Source: Exiguobacterium sp. FSL W8-0210 | GTDB lineage: Bacteria > Bacillota > Bacilli > Exiguobacteriales > Exiguobacteriaceae | NCBI RefSeq assembly: GCF_038006045.1 | Contig: NZ_JBBOUK010000001.1 | Location: forward strand, 1,591,001-1,655,000 | Direction of reading: 5' to 3' | Length of the DNA stretch: 64,000 nucleotides | In this document: one piece after another, positions 1-8,564 of the stretch | How positions within the stretch are numbered: position 1 is the stretch's first letter | Layout: each line of letters begins with the position of its first letter | The notes under the pieces: model-generated | Databases searched by the model: none | The model's input: the letters and a program-made list of their open reading frames with translations, nothing else | Told to the model about the DNA's origin: nothing | Made by a program: the position numbers and the translations under genes

Positions 1-174
1 GCCATAAAACAGACGATCCGTCTCGATCCGAAGTCGTAGTTCAGGCGCAGTCGTATCGAACAAATTGATGAATTCGAGCGTGACGTAGCCTGCGACATGG
101 ACCGTCGCTAACTGTGTGCCGATGAAATAGGTCGTCAAGAGCTGACGGGCGAGTTGATGATCTTCTTTGTTCAT
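1..174 (-). CDS. Hypothetical protein, N-terminal part only
   Basis: The frame is open from an ATG at 174 down to the window edge, giving the first 58 residues (begins MNKEDHQLARQLLTTYF). A GAGGTG ribosome binding site lies just upstream on the minus strand. It has no signal peptide or membrane segment. I do not recognise the family; the rest of the gene lies outside the window, so function cannot be assigned. It is divergent from the recombinase-like gene at 374. Confidence 0.6.
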   Translation of the reverse strand, partial: MNKEDHQLARQLLTTYFIGTQLATVHVAGYVTLEFINLFDTTAPELRLRIETDRLFYG

Positions 175-373
175 GATGAGCACCTCATTTAAAAAGAATG
201 AATGGTATCGGGATGAGTCCGAGAAACTTACTTCCACTCAATTTACCACAAATTAGTCGATACGAACATGAGAAGAAAGGCATGTTTTCGGTTTTCTGCG
301 GCACGGAGGTGAGAATACGGTATACTGATGAAGAACTGACGTCGATCGTGATCGACAGAGAGGAGCTCCATTC

Positions 374-943
374 ATGCAATATTTCTACATGAGACCCTAT
401 CCGAATGATCCAGACTGTTCTACGCAACAAGCGGAAGCCGACAAGATTGATGTGACGACACGTGTCATCGAGACGCATGATTCGGCCAAACGACGGACGG
501 AATTAGAACAGATGCTCGAGACACTTCAGACGGGAGACGAAGTCATCGTCACGCATCTCTACATCTTAGCAGACTCGACGCGGCACTTGATCGAGATGCT
601 CGAGCACATGGAGACACGCGGTGCGACGCTGTGGTCACTCCGCGAACAGATTCGGACGAGCGAGCGTGCCTCCTTGTCGTTTCTTGAAACGGCACGCCAC
701 CTGGTCCAGCTGCAAAGTGACGTCATCAGCATGTCGACACGTGCCGGACTCTCAAAAGCAAAAGAGCAAGGAAAACAGACCGGTCGACCGCGCAAACCCG
801 ATGAAAATGTCCGCCGCGCGATTGCGATGTATCAAAGTAAAAACTATTCACTCGCTGATATCCGCGAACAGACCGGTATTAGTAAAAGTACATTGTATCG
901 ATATCTCGAAAGCGAGACGATCGATGCAACGGATAAAGGCTGA
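374..943 (+). CDS. Serine recombinase (resolvase)-like protein with degenerate active site
   Basis: 189 aa, preceded by GAGGAG with an 8-nt spacer. The overall plan is that of a small serine resolvase/invertase: an N-terminal catalytic-like domain (residues 1-135), a GRPRKP hinge at about 137-142, and a C-terminal helix-turn-helix (ADIREQTGISKSTLYRYL, about 160-177). In functional members the N-terminus reads Y-x-R-V-S with the serine as nucleophile; here it reads YMRPYPNDPDCSTQQ, so the usual serine position is occupied by tyrosine, unless the serine in CSTQQ takes its place after an insertion. It may therefore be a DNA-binding regulator derived from a recombinase rather than an active recombinase. 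A terminator follows at once. Family assignment is firm, activity doubtful. Confidence 0.75.
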   Translation: MQYFYMRPYPNDPDCSTQQAEADKIDVTTRVIETHDSAKRRTELEQMLETLQTGDEVIVTHLYILADSTRHLIEMLEHMETRGATLWSLREQIRTSERASLSFLETARHLVQLQSDVISMSTRAGLSKAKEQGKQTGRPRKPDENVRRAIAMYQSKNYSLADIREQTGISKSTLYRYLESETIDATDKG

Positions 944-968
944 CTCCATTGTGGAATCAGCCTTTTTT
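934..968 (+). terminator. Rho-independent terminator of the recombinase-like gene
   Basis: AAGGCTGA and TCAGCCTT form a stem overlapping the stop codon and are followed by a T-run. Confidence 0.85.
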
Positions 969-969
969 G

Positions 970-1377
970 TCAGCTATTTTGCTTTAATGTGTTGCCGAGC
1001 CATTTTTGGAGGGCTTTACCGCCTTCATAGAACGAACAATCCCGTAATTCATACGTATGACCGCCTTGTTCAATCAAGTCGAGGAACGTATTCCCGACGT
1101 CCCGGTTTTCCCATTTCCGCTGATCCGTCAAATACTTGAAGCCAAAGTTACACTCGACGTTGAAGATGATGTGGAAGGGTTCCTTGAAAGATTGGACGGC
1201 GCGGATCATCTCGATCAAAATCATTCGTTTTGGTGACGACGCTTCGAACGTATCGAACAGTGTCGTCCGGCGTCCGTGAAACTCGATGACGCGGATCGCG
1301 CGACCGGTATCCGCTTTAAAATCATAACTCGTCCGAATCGAGACGATGATTTCACGTTGGTCTGGTTGTACTGGCAT
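970..1377 (-). CDS. Hypothetical cytoplasmic protein (135 aa)
   Basis: The ATG at 1377 follows AAAGGAAG. The protein is rich in charged and aromatic residues, with no signal peptide or membrane segment (central part IFNVECNFGFKYLTDQRKW). I do not recognise the family. It is convergent with the upstream recombinase-like gene and divergent from the lipoprotein gene at 1523. Confidence 0.65.
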   Translation of the reverse strand: MPVQPDQREIIVSIRTSYDFKADTGRAIRVIEFHGRRTTLFDTFEASSPKRMILIEMIRAVQSFKEPFHIIFNVECNFGFKYLTDQRKWENRDVGNTFLDLIEQGGHTYELRDCSFYEGGKALQKWLGNTLKQNS

Positions 1378-1462
1378 GGTGTATCGCTTCCTTTCTCTCG
1401 GTCGATTATAGCATGGACCTGTTCAATTTTAATAGATGTCAACGACTCGGTCTCAAGAAGGA

Positions 1463-1491
1463 TTGTCGTAACCTAAAATTTGTCTTATACT
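1463..1491 (+). promoter_or_regulatory. Sigma-A type promoter for the lipoprotein gene
   Basis: TTGTCG, 17-nt spacer, TATACT, ending about 30 nt before the GTG start at 1523. Confidence 0.6.
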
Positions 1492-1522
1492 AAAATTACC
1501 AAATACATAAAGGAGCGTTTTC

Positions 1523-1906
1523 GTGAAACATCTATTTTCGATACTCCTCTCGGCGAGCCTCTTGTTCACGGGTTGCTACTGCACTCTCGACGAACGAACG
1601 GACGAGCCACACTTCAAATCACGTGCCCGCTCCATCTCCTCGTATCATACTTTCGATATCGAATACGCGAAAGGACTACGCAAGGAACAAGTCTCAAACC
1701 GTACGGTTACCGTGACGGATTCAAATGGTGAGCGGATGCAAACGGAGATTGAAGTCCTAGACGGCAAAGAAATCCGAATCAAACCACCGCGTACTGGATA
1801 TAAAAAAGGACGTCGCTACATCATCCACATTCGGGATTCAATCGACGCCCGGAAAGAAGTACATACGAATACGATTCGGGAACGAACCTTCACTGTCGAC
1901 CGCTGA
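1523..1906 (+). CDS. Small lipoprotein, Ig-like (SbsA-type) fold likely
   Basis: GTG start 7 nt after AAAGGAG. The first 18 residues form a lipoprotein signal with lipobox LFTGC, so the mature protein (from Cys18) should be tethered to the outer face of the membrane. The remainder (VTVTDSNGERMQTEIEVLDGKEIRIKPP...) has the alternating pattern of a single bacterial Ig-like domain such as those of the SbsA Ig-like family; this is an inference from pattern only. It stands alone with its own promoter and terminator. The exact cell-surface role is unknown. Confidence 0.75.
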   Translation: MKHLFSILLSASLLFTGCYCTLDERTDEPHFKSRARSISSYHTFDIEYAKGLRKEQVSNRTVTVTDSNGERMQTEIEVLDGKEIRIKPPRTGYKKGRRYIIHIRDSIDARKEVHTNTIRERTFTVDR

Positions 1907-1926
1907 CAGCCAAGGTTCGTTTTTAT
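1882..1926 (+). terminator. Terminator of the lipoprotein gene
   Basis: CGAACCTT and AAGGTTCG enclose an inner CTGTC/GACAG stem; a TTTTTATTT tail follows. Confidence 0.75.
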
Positions 1927-2450
1927 TTAGAGCGAGCTGGAAAAACGGTATAACTCATCGAGATGACGCCATCGATCACAAGAACGAGTCCCCACAGTTG
2001 TAACGTCCGCAAGAGGCTTTCGGTTTGTTCGGTATTTCCGAGCCAGAGAATCATTGCTCCGAGTAAGGCACCACCAATCAAGAATGCCAGGATGTGCCGA
2101 TAGAATCCGTTGCGTTCCCGTCGCGCACGCGATATGCGTTCTTTTGCTACTTGTTCCCTGAGGATCACCCGGCGATACACCCCATCCGCCCAAGCAATCA
2201 TCTGCTTCCCAAATGCGAGCGATACGCCGATGTAAATCGCAGCAAGTCCGTGTGCAAGCGTAGCTGTGCTACCGCGACTTAAGTCAAACACTGTTAAGAC
2301 CAGTAAGACGATATCAATCACGGGTGACATCGCCATCAATCGAAAACCGAGCTTCTCTCGTCTGAATCCATAACGCACGATCAGTCCTGCGACGATGAAT
2401 ACCCAAAATAGAATTTCACAACAAACGATTGCCCAAGCGACGAGTTGCAT
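1923..2450 (-). CDS. Integral membrane protein of unknown function (175 aa)
   Basis: Hydrophobic stretches lie at about residues 4-25, 38-58, 62-84, 117-138 and 148-170, with a basic loop (EQVAKERISRARRERNGFYR) in the middle. The start ATG at 2450 is preceded by AGGAGAGG. It is divergently transcribed from the TetR gene at 2561, and a perfect inverted repeat overlaps its promoter region (2469-2484), so it is the likely target of that regulator. No substrate can be assigned. Confidence 0.7.
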   Translation of the reverse strand: MQLVAWAIVCCEILFWVFIVAGLIVRYGFRREKLGFRLMAMSPVIDIVLLVLTVFDLSRGSTATLAHGLAAIYIGVSLAFGKQMIAWADGVYRRVILREQVAKERISRARRERNGFYRHILAFLIGGALLGAMILWLGNTEQTESLLRTLQLWGLVLVIDGVISMSYTVFPARSK

Positions 2451-2468
2451 CGTGATCCTCTCCTTTTT

Positions 2469-2484
2469 TAATACGACTGTATTA
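2469..2484. promoter_or_regulatory. Candidate TetR operator between divergent genes
   Basis: TAATAC-GACT-GTATTA is a perfect 6-4-6 inverted repeat. It overlaps a TATAAT-like -10 box on the minus strand, between the membrane protein gene and the tetR gene. Steric block of the membrane-protein promoter is inferred. Confidence 0.5.
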
Positions 2485-2560
2485 TAAAGATAACATCACA
2501 TTCGTCACTTGACTAGTCTTTTTAATACATTCGTGCTAAAAAAGCTGATATACTTAATGT

Positions 2561-3160
2561 ATGCCAAAACAAGTCAATCACGAAGAACGAAAACACCTCA
2601 TCGCAGAAGCGACGTGGCGCACGATTTCTAATGTCGGTATCGAACAAGCTAGCGTCCGGACGATCGCCAAGGAAGCAGGTCTGTCCCTTGGTGCCTTACG
2701 GTATTACTTCACGACCCAAGAAGAATTGCTCCGTTTCTCGATGCAACTCGTTCAAGAAAGGGTCCAAGAACGCATTATAACCATTTTCGAGAGAGGAGGA
2801 ACACCAGAAGAGACGTTATGCAACGTCTTACTAGAAGTCTTGCCGTATGCACCTGAGCATCAGCTTGAGATGCAGGTCTGGTTCCAATTCATGATGTCTG
2901 CATATGCGTCTCAATCAACAGAGAATCCAGACGACATTTACCACATGTGTCTGGTATTACTGACACGGATTCCGGACGGTACGTTCCGAGCAGATATAGA
3001 CATCGAACTTGAGAGCGAACGTCTCGCAGCACTCGTTGATGGATTAGCCTTTCATGCGCTGTTTCGACCAGAACGTCTCCCGAAAGAACGATTGCGTCAC
3101 GTCCTTGTCCATCACTTGAATGCCCTATTCGTCCGTCCTTTAGCGATCGACGACAAATAA
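2561..3160 (+). CDS. TetR/AcrR family transcriptional regulator
   Basis: 199 aa. The N-terminal helix-turn-helix is clear (about residues 10-56; SVRTIAKEAGLSLGALRYYF), and the all-helical C-terminal part resembles the BetI-type ligand domain. It is expected to bind an inverted repeat as a dimer and release it upon ligand binding. The divergent membrane-protein gene with an inverted repeat in the intergenic region is the natural target. No clear Shine-Dalgarno sequence precedes the ATG, so translation from a near-leaderless transcript is possible. Confidence 0.85.
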   Translation: MPKQVNHEERKHLIAEATWRTISNVGIEQASVRTIAKEAGLSLGALRYYFTTQEELLRFSMQLVQERVQERIITIFERGGTPEETLCNVLLEVLPYAPEHQLEMQVWFQFMMSAYASQSTENPDDIYHMCLVLLTRIPDGTFRADIDIELESERLAALVDGLAFHALFRPERLPKERLRHVLVHHLNALFVRPLAIDDK

Positions 3161-3200
3161 CCCGAAGTTCCTTCATCTACATGAGGGAACTTCGGGTTAT
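3159..3200. terminator. Bidirectional terminator between tetR and MATE genes
   Basis: AACCCGAAGTTCC and its complement form a long stem around a short loop, serving both convergent genes. Confidence 0.85.
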
Positions 3201-4490
3201 TCATTGTTTCGCTTCTACGAGGATCAACGATAAGGAGCGGATTAAAAAGAACGTCAAAAAAGCTGCCCAGACACCCTGATTTTCAAAAGTCGGTGTCAAC
3301 AGGAGGACGACCGCAAAACCAATTCCTGCTTGAATCATCGAATTCCGGACGGGTGTTGCTTCAACCCGCCCGGCAAAGATGCCTTCATAAATCATCGCCC
3401 AACCGGCGAGAAGCGGTAGGATGATGATCCAGAAGTAATAATCGCGCGCTGCGTTTAAGATCGCCTCTTCTGAAGTGAACAATTGAAGGAGCGGTGTCTC
3501 AAGGAAGAGGAGCACTAGTGACCAGAAGACGACCGAGTAGAATCCGAACGTCCGTGCCAAACGGACACTCGTCCGGTATCCTGCCTGATCTTGATTCCCT
3601 CTCGCCCGACCGACGAGAACGGTTGACGCATGACCGAGTCCACCGAACCAGTACGAAATCAAATACTGGATTTGTAGTAGAATCGCGTTGGCCGCGAGGA
3701 CATCCGGTCCGAATTGTCCACCAGCACGTGTGAACCAGCCGGTGACGAGTAGAAGGAAAATCGTGCGAATGAACAAGTCACGATTGACTTGAAAGAATTG
3801 ATGGTACGCCTGCCATGCCGTCAAGGCACGCCATTCATCACGCGTCATCGCCAAATGACCACGGATTAGGTACAGAGCACAGACGACGATGCTGATCTCC
3901 GCGATGACGGTCGCAACCGCAATTCCAGCAACACCGGCATCCAATCCGTAGACGAATCCGATATCGAGAACGACATTGACTCCTGTACTGAACAATTGGA
4001 CGAACAAGGCGTGCTTGACCTGACCGGTACCAATCAACCAGCCGAGTAACGCATACCCCATCAAGACGAATGGTGCGCCGATCATCCGGTATGAGATATA
4101 CGTTTTGACCGCATCAAGCAAGTCAACGGGTGGTGCAAGTAAGTACAGTCCGATTTGCTCGAGCGGCTGTCGGAACAACAGGATAAGCAGACCGATACAA
4201 GCTGCTAGAAACAACGGTCGGTAGAGGGACGTCCGTAAGGCGTGCACGTCATTCGCGCCGCTTGCCTGAGCACTGAATCCTGTCGTACTGACTTTTAAAA
4301 AGCCGAACAACCAGTAGATTGTATTGAAGAATACGGCACCAACAGCAATGCCACCGATCGCGCGCGGATCACCCGATTGACCGATGACGACGGTATCGGT
4401 CACACCAAGCAACGGTGTCGCAATACTTGAGAGAATGAGCGGATAGGCAAGTAACCAAAACGTTTTGTGGTTCGGTTGAGTACTCACCAT
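3201..4490 (-). CDS. MATE family efflux transporter (DinF-like)
   Basis: 429 aa with about twelve membrane segments in two homologous halves, the expected length for the multidrug and toxic compound extrusion family. The N-terminal region (LILSSIATPLLGVTDTVVIGQ) and FLKVSTTGFSAQASGAND match the DinF branch. These transporters export cationic compounds by exchange with Na+ or H+. It sits alone between a terminator and an AT-rich 370-bp spacer. The substrate is not predictable from sequence. Confidence 0.9.
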   Translation of the reverse strand: MVSTQPNHKTFWLLAYPLILSSIATPLLGVTDTVVIGQSGDPRAIGGIAVGAVFFNTIYWLFGFLKVSTTGFSAQASGANDVHALRTSLYRPLFLAACIGLLILLFRQPLEQIGLYLLAPPVDLLDAVKTYISYRMIGAPFVLMGYALLGWLIGTGQVKHALFVQLFSTGVNVVLDIGFVYGLDAGVAGIAVATVIAEISIVVCALYLIRGHLAMTRDEWRALTAWQAYHQFFQVNRDLFIRTIFLLLVTGWFTRAGGQFGPDVLAANAILLQIQYLISYWFGGLGHASTVLVGRARGNQDQAGYRTSVRLARTFGFYSVVFWSLVLLFLETPLLQLFTSEEAILNAARDYYFWIIILPLLAGWAMIYEGIFAGRVEATPVRNSMIQAGIGFAVVLLLTPTFENQGVWAAFLTFFLIRSLSLILVEAKQ

Positions 4491-4814
4491 ACTAGTTGGA
4501 CCTTCATATGTAAGACAAATGATGTAGTAGTTGGTTCAAAAATCATTGGTTCACATCCCTTCAAAGTAATTTTCGAACATACAAGGTATGTAAGCCCTAA
4601 GGATATCAAACTCTTTTTCTAAAGACTATGGTTTTAGTAGCATGAACCAATTGTATAGATTAAACTTTATGTCGGATTTAAAATTATAAGAATAAATTTG
4701 GTAAGTGAAATAAATAGTGTGATATTTTCTTTATTTGCGATCTTTTCGTATTCTTTTTCTACCTCTATAACAGCATTGCATTGCTAATTGTTTGCCATAT
4801 TTTTTTGTAAATGC
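4491..4814. other. AT-rich non-coding spacer
   Basis: About 320 nt between the MATE gene and the chemoreceptor terminator. I see no convincing ORF, riboswitch or tRNA here; it should hold the promoter of the MATE gene. It is visibly more AT-rich than its surroundings. Confidence 0.5.
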
Positions 4815-4848
4815 ATAAAAAGAAGCCGGACCTAGGGTCTGACTTCTT
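4815..4848 (-). terminator. Terminator of the chemoreceptor gene
   Basis: On the minus strand AAGAAGTCAGACC pairs with GGTCCGGCTTCTT, followed by a short T-run. Confidence 0.75.
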
Positions 4849-4874
4849 AAGTCTATTTAAATAGTGTCACTCGT

Positions 4875-5789
4875 TCATAAGACATCGACGAATTGTTTTG
4901 CCTGGTGCTCCAGTTGTTTCGCAGAATCAGCCAACTGATCGAACTCACTCACCGTATGTTCAAGCTGACCGGTACTGTCCTTTACCTTGCTTGAAATTCG
5001 TTCGATACTGTGCGAGACCTCCTTGATCCGCTCAACGATCCCTTCGATATTCTCCTTGATTTCTCCGATCGAATGCGAGACTTTATTCGACAGGTTTCGG
5101 ACTTCGGTCGCGACGACATCGAATCCGCGTCCATGTTCTCCAGCACGTGCTGCCTCAATGGCCGCATTCAAGGCGAGTAGATTCGTCTGCGCCGCAATTT
5201 CACGGATCGTCTTGACGATGTCAGTGATCGAGTTTGCATCTTTACGCAAGGCGACAAGACTCGATAAGTTCTCGACGGATTCCGACTCGATTTGTTGGAC
5301 AGTCGCAAGAACGTTCAAACCGTCTTGTCGACCACTTTCCGATTTGACCGTCAAGAAGGCTGATGTCTCGTTGAGTTCGGCCGCCATTCGTAAAACGTCC
5401 TGCTGGCGAATCGTGATGTCCGATGCAATTTTCGAGACCCCGACGACCCGACGTCCGTCATCCGAGTAAATCGGCATATATGTCGCTTCGAGCCACTTCT
5501 GTTGTCCGTCAGCAGCCCGGCGTTCAATCTTATCCTGATACGTGATGCCTTGCATCAATTTTCGCCAAAACAACTCGTAATCTGGACTATTAACGAAAGC
5601 CGGAAAACAGAGATCACGATGGTATTTACCGATTAACTCTTCCACTTCGTACCCCATCGTCCGGGCAAACAACTCATTTACGTATGCGACTTTGCGTCGA
5701 TCATCAAAACGAATGATGGCTAGATTTTGTTCGATTGCCCGGATGACTTGTGTGTCGGTGACCTGTGTTACTTGCTCATGCATCGACAT
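4875..5789 (-). CDS. Soluble PAS-domain methyl-accepting chemotaxis protein
   Basis: 304 aa; the start follows GGGAGGAA. Residues 15-130 form a PAS domain with PAC motif ([25 protein letters not shown]), and residues 150-300 form a short MCP signalling domain with the conserved hairpin tip ([21 protein letters not shown]). There is no transmembrane segment, so it is a cytoplasmic receptor of the Aer/YfmS-like kind, which signals to CheA through CheW, probably in response to redox or an internal ligand. It is monocistronic. Confidence 0.9.
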   Translation of the reverse strand: MSMHEQVTQVTDTQVIRAIEQNLAIIRFDDRRKVAYVNELFARTMGYEVEELIGKYHRDLCFPAFVNSPDYELFWRKLMQGITYQDKIERRAADGQQKWLEATYMPIYSDDGRRVVGVSKIASDITIRQQDVLRMAAELNETSAFLTVKSESGRQDGLNVLATVQQIESESVENLSSLVALRKDANSITDIVKTIREIAAQTNLLALNAAIEAARAGEHGRGFDVVATEVRNLSNKVSHSIGEIKENIEGIVERIKEVSHSIERISSKVKDSTGQLEHTVSEFDQLADSAKQLEHQAKQFVDVL

Positions 5790-5904
5790 GCCGATTCCTC
5801 CCTGGATTCAAACTGAGGTCATGATTTACCTATTGTCATATTACCCCTTATATCGACAAGTTCCTGCTATTTTAAATTAAAATCTAGTAAATAAAGTATT
5901 CATT

Positions 5905-6659
5905 TTAATACGCACTCCATCCCCCATCTGCGACGACGATTGCCCCGTTGATGAAACTCGCCTCGTCGGACACGAGAAACAATGCCAAATTTGCGATTTC
6001 ATTCGGCTGACCGGCTCGTGGATTGAGACCCATGCCAAGCATCGCGCGCCCCATCCCGAATTCATTCAGATTCGACATCGATTGTCCGATGTTCGTCTCG
6101 ACAGCTTCAGGTGCGATTCCGTTACAGCGAATACCATCTCCGGCATAAAAGAAGGCGGTATTCTTCGTCAGACCGATGACGGCATGTTTGGAAGCCGTAT
6201 AGGCTGCTCCTGCTCGGGCACCGTTTAGACCGCCAATCGAGATGTTATTCAGAATGACACCACCTTTTACTTCCTTGAAATGTTTGACCGCTTCGCGCAT
6301 CAGACGCATCGTTCCTGTCGTATTGACTGTAAGGACATGATCCCAACGTTCATCTGAGATGTCTGCCACGCCCTCCATCCCGTCCATGATCCCGGCATTA
6401 TTGACGAGAACGTCCAGTTTACCGAAAGCGTCGATTGCTTGTTTGATGAGTTGTCCTGCTGCCTTTTGTTGTGCGATATCACTCGCAACAGCCATCGCTT
6501 CTCCGCCCGCTTCCTTGATGTCAGAGACGACCCGTTCAACGGTTTCCAACCGAATGCTGCGACGATTCGTGCGCCTTCTTGTGCAAACAATTTTGCCATG
6601 GCTTCACCCATTCCTGAGCCGGCTCCGGTGACGATGATCGTTTTTCCTGTTAGTCGCAT
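5905..6659 (-). pseudogene. Short-chain dehydrogenase/reductase, frameshifted
   Basis: The N-terminal frame begins at 6659 (MRLTGKTIIVTGAGSGMGEAMAKLFAQEGARIVAA) with the TGxxxGxG NAD(P)-binding motif. The continuing frame starts near 6555 (ETVERVVSDIKEAGGEAMAV...) and carries NNAG, the YTASK catalytic pair and the C-terminal glucose-dehydrogenase-like end. The two are in different frames: GCAGC runs directly into ATTCGG, as if one or four bases were lost from the segment that normally encodes the acidic end of beta-2. A full-length product (about 250 aa) is not made unless this is a sequencing error. The downstream part alone lacks the cofactor site. Confidence 0.85.
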
Positions 6660-6742
6660 CGTGAATCATCCTTTCGTCTATCGTGATACTAATCTATTCC
6701 CGTTCTTATCATCAAATGTATCAAACGTCATGTCGATTCCAT

Positions 6743-6776
6743 GAAAAAAAGACCCGACGAGTTTCGTCAGGTCCTA
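6743..6776 (-). terminator. Terminator-like hairpin
   Basis: GACCTGACGA and TCGTCGGGTC pair on the minus strand before a T-run. It is nearly the same sequence as the terminator at 7201-7236. Confidence 0.7.
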
Positions 6777-6886
6777 TAGCTAGTTCGTTGTAATTGGTTC
6801 ATCGCGACTTCAGCACGTAGTCGCTGTCCGATTTTCAACGATGCTTGGAATATACTTGGATCAAATAATCTAAAGTGACTATCAAT
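6767..6886 (-). pseudogene. Possible coding remnant downstream of the CPCC gene
   Basis: Directly after the stop of the CPCC gene, the same frame stays open for 39 codons of protein-like sequence (ending GQRLRAEVAMNQLQRTSYRT) and stops inside the terminator hairpin. There is no start codon or ribosome binding site. It could be the tail of an older, longer gene or an accident of composition; I do not recognise it. Confidence 0.3.
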
Positions 6887-7105
6887 CTAGTTTTGTAGAT
6901 AGATTGCATGTGCTTGTCTAACGATTTCTTCATCTGACAACTGTTCCATGTCTATTTCCGCGCAGTCGAAATCATCCACACCGAACTCGAAACCACAACA
7001 TGGACAAATTTCGTTACTCCCCGCAAAGTGTTCATAATATGGCGGATTTTCGAGTTTATTCCATCCACATACGGGACACATATAATACGAATCGTTTTGA
7101 TTCAA
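6887..7105 (-). CDS. CPCC-type cysteine-rich small protein
   Basis: 72 aa with CPVCGW near the N-terminus and CPCCGFEFGVDD at about residues 35-46: two CxxC knuckles that should bind one zinc ion. This is the pattern of the bacterial CPCC family, of unknown function. A related protein (105 aa, same CCGFxFGVDD core) is encoded at 22396. The upstream AGGAGG-type site lies just before the ATG at 7105. Confidence 0.75.
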   Translation of the reverse strand: MNQNDSYYMCPVCGWNKLENPPYYEHFAGSNEICPCCGFEFGVDDFDCAEIDMEQLSDEEIVRQAHAIYLQN

Positions 7106-7200
7106 AGATGTGATGCCTCCTTAAATAAATGATCATTCTTATATCTATCGTACCCCATCTAACCGCTACTTTTGACAATTACGTTATTTGATGAATACAT

Positions 7201-7236
7201 GAAAAAAGACCCGACGAGTTTGTCGGGTCTTTCGAC
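7201..7236 (-). terminator. Terminator of the asp23 operon
   Basis: AAAGACCCGACAA/CTCGTCGGGTCTTT stem followed by a T-run on the minus strand. Confidence 0.85.
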
Positions 7237-7240
7237 TTGC

Positions 7241-7678
7241 TTATTGCAGTTCGCGGCTTTTTTCTTCTTGTTCGTTGTTCGATTTATTTTTAGCTTCGAA
7301 CTCGGCACGTGTCATGACGTCCTCGACATGCATATTGACTTCAACGACTTCAAGGCCTGTCATGTCACTGATTGATTTTTTGATTTTAGCGACTGTCTCT
7401 TGGAAAATTGACGGAATATTTTTGCCGTATTCGACGATGACTTTCAAATCGAGTGCAACTTGACGTTCTCCCACTTCGGCACCAATTCCTTTTGTGATGT
7501 CTTCCGTGCTCCGGAGACGATCCGTCAGTCCACTCATGAATCCACCACTCATTGACAAGATGCCTGTCACTTCGTTCGACGCGATCCCAGCAATTTTTTT
7601 GATGACTTGATCTTCGAATGTCAATTTATTCTCGCGTACCACTTCGTTTTCAGTTGTTGGGTTTACTTCGTTTGCCAT
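7241..7678 (-). CDS. asp23: Asp23/Gls24 family envelope stress protein
   Basis: 145 aa. The core (NKLTFEDQVIKKIAGIASNEVTGILSMSGG ... VNMHVEDV) is the Asp23/Gls24 domain. In staphylococci Asp23 is an abundant protein that sits at the membrane through its anchor AmaP and is induced by alkaline shock via SigB. Here it is the last gene of an amaP-DUF2273-asp23 operon, the standard arrangement. The start ATG follows AAGGAGAG. The C-terminus is acidic/charged and variable, as usual in the family. Confidence 0.92.
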   Translation of the reverse strand: MANEVNPTTENEVVRENKLTFEDQVIKKIAGIASNEVTGILSMSGGFMSGLTDRLRSTEDITKGIGAEVGERQVALDLKVIVEYGKNIPSIFQETVAKIKKSISDMTGLEVVEVNMHVEDVMTRAEFEAKNKSNNEQEEKSRELQ

Positions 7679-7720
7679 TTGAAATCTCTCCTTTTAAATG
7701 TTTAGTAAGTTATATATGAA

Positions 7721-7927
7721 TCAGTCCCGTTGAAAGAACTGAATCCACCCTTCAATGTCGAGTGCACCATCGCGCCATTTTCCAATTAAAAATCCAATTG
7801 CTGCGAAGGCAACGATAAGGATTGTCGGACCAAAGCCAATCGTCAGGAATAAGATGGCGAGGATTAGACCGGCAAGTCCCCCGATCAGTCGGAACCGATA
7901 CGGATAGAGTGCTTCTCTTGTCTTCAT
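7721..7927 (-). CDS. DUF2273 small membrane protein
   Basis: 68 aa with two membrane segments (about residues 12-32 and 34-48) and a short amphipathic tail. This small protein is regularly found between amaP and asp23 and is thought to act in the same membrane complex. GGAGAGG precedes the ATG at 7927. Spacing to amaP is 15 nt, so it is co-transcribed. Confidence 0.88.
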   Translation of the reverse strand: MKTREALYPYRFRLIGGLAGLILAILFLTIGFGPTILIVAFAAIGFLIGKWRDGALDIEGWIQFFQRD

Positions 7928-7942
7928 GTTCCCTCTCCTCCT

Positions 7943-8485
7943 TTAGACGACACGTTCCGATGTTTTCGTTTTCGTGTCACTGATCGTGACTTTCGTACTC
8001 GTTACTGGCAACTCAAGTAAGGATTCGACAGCTTGTTTAGCTCGTTCTTGAATTTCCTTCGCAATCGTCGGTAACCCATCTTGTCCAAAGACCGAGCAGT
8101 CGACTTTTAAAGCGACCGTTTCTTTTTTCGAATGGATATCGGCATGGACACGCGGTGTCCGTACACCACCGATTCCACGAATCGACTCTAAAGCCGTCCG
8201 TTCGATCGTCTCCTTCGAAATCGTAATCGTTCCGTCACCCGTTTGAATCAACAGTCGTTGACCTTTCGAGCGGCTAAATAATCCTGTGAATAATAGAATG
8301 ACGAATACGAATGCTAAAAATCCTCCAATGGATAGAACGGTATAGCTATACCATTGCTGATCCTGCCACTGCTCGATTAGCGAACTAAGCCGTGGAACAT
8401 CATACACACCGAGCACAAGCAGCCCGACACTGATTAGTCCGAGTATGCCTATGATGACGAGTAAGAATCGATTGAACCCATTCAT
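7943..8485 (-). CDS. amaP: AmaP, membrane anchor of Asp23
   Basis: 180 aa from the ATG at 8485, chosen because GGAGAGGTG lies 3-10 nt upstream; an upstream GTG-containing extension is not needed. Two membrane segments (about residues 6-28 and 48-70) are followed by a cytoplasmic Asp23-like domain (TGDGTITISKETIERTALE...). AmaP tethers Asp23 to the membrane. It is the first gene of the operon, and a SigB-like promoter lies 80-105 nt upstream. Confidence 0.9.
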   Translation of the reverse strand: MNGFNRFLLVIIGILGLISVGLLVLGVYDVPRLSSLIEQWQDQQWYSYTVLSIGGFLAFVFVILLFTGLFSRSKGQRLLIQTGDGTITISKETIERTALESIRGIGGVRTPRVHADIHSKKETVALKVDCSVFGQDGLPTIAKEIQERAKQAVESLLELPVTSTKVTISDTKTKTSERVV

Positions 8486-8564
8486 CTGCACCTCTCCTTT
8501 ACGATTATTGACTTCTTTCACCCAGGTGATTCAACACATGAAATATTATGTGTATGGTGTGTTT

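Noticed and set aside
621-1139. 172-codon ORF overlapping the recombinase-like gene
   Set aside because: Runs through the terminator hairpin and into an opposite-strand gene; no family resemblance.
2469-2484. T7-promoter-like TAATACGACT
   Set aside because: Only the first ten bases match the phage promoter; the sequence is better explained as half of an inverted-repeat operator.
4491-4814. Possible riboswitch or small RNA in the AT-rich spacer
   Set aside because: No conserved aptamer core or T-box-like element could be seen; only AT-rich sequence.
4987-5469. 160-codon ORF antisense to the chemoreceptor gene
   Set aside because: Mirror of the conserved MCP domain; composition is that of an antisense frame and it lacks a ribosome binding site.
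6743-7236. Near-identical hairpins at 6743 and 7201 as mobile repeat ends
   Set aside because: Both lie where terminators are expected, with T-runs on the same strand; no transposase or matching outer boundaries between them.
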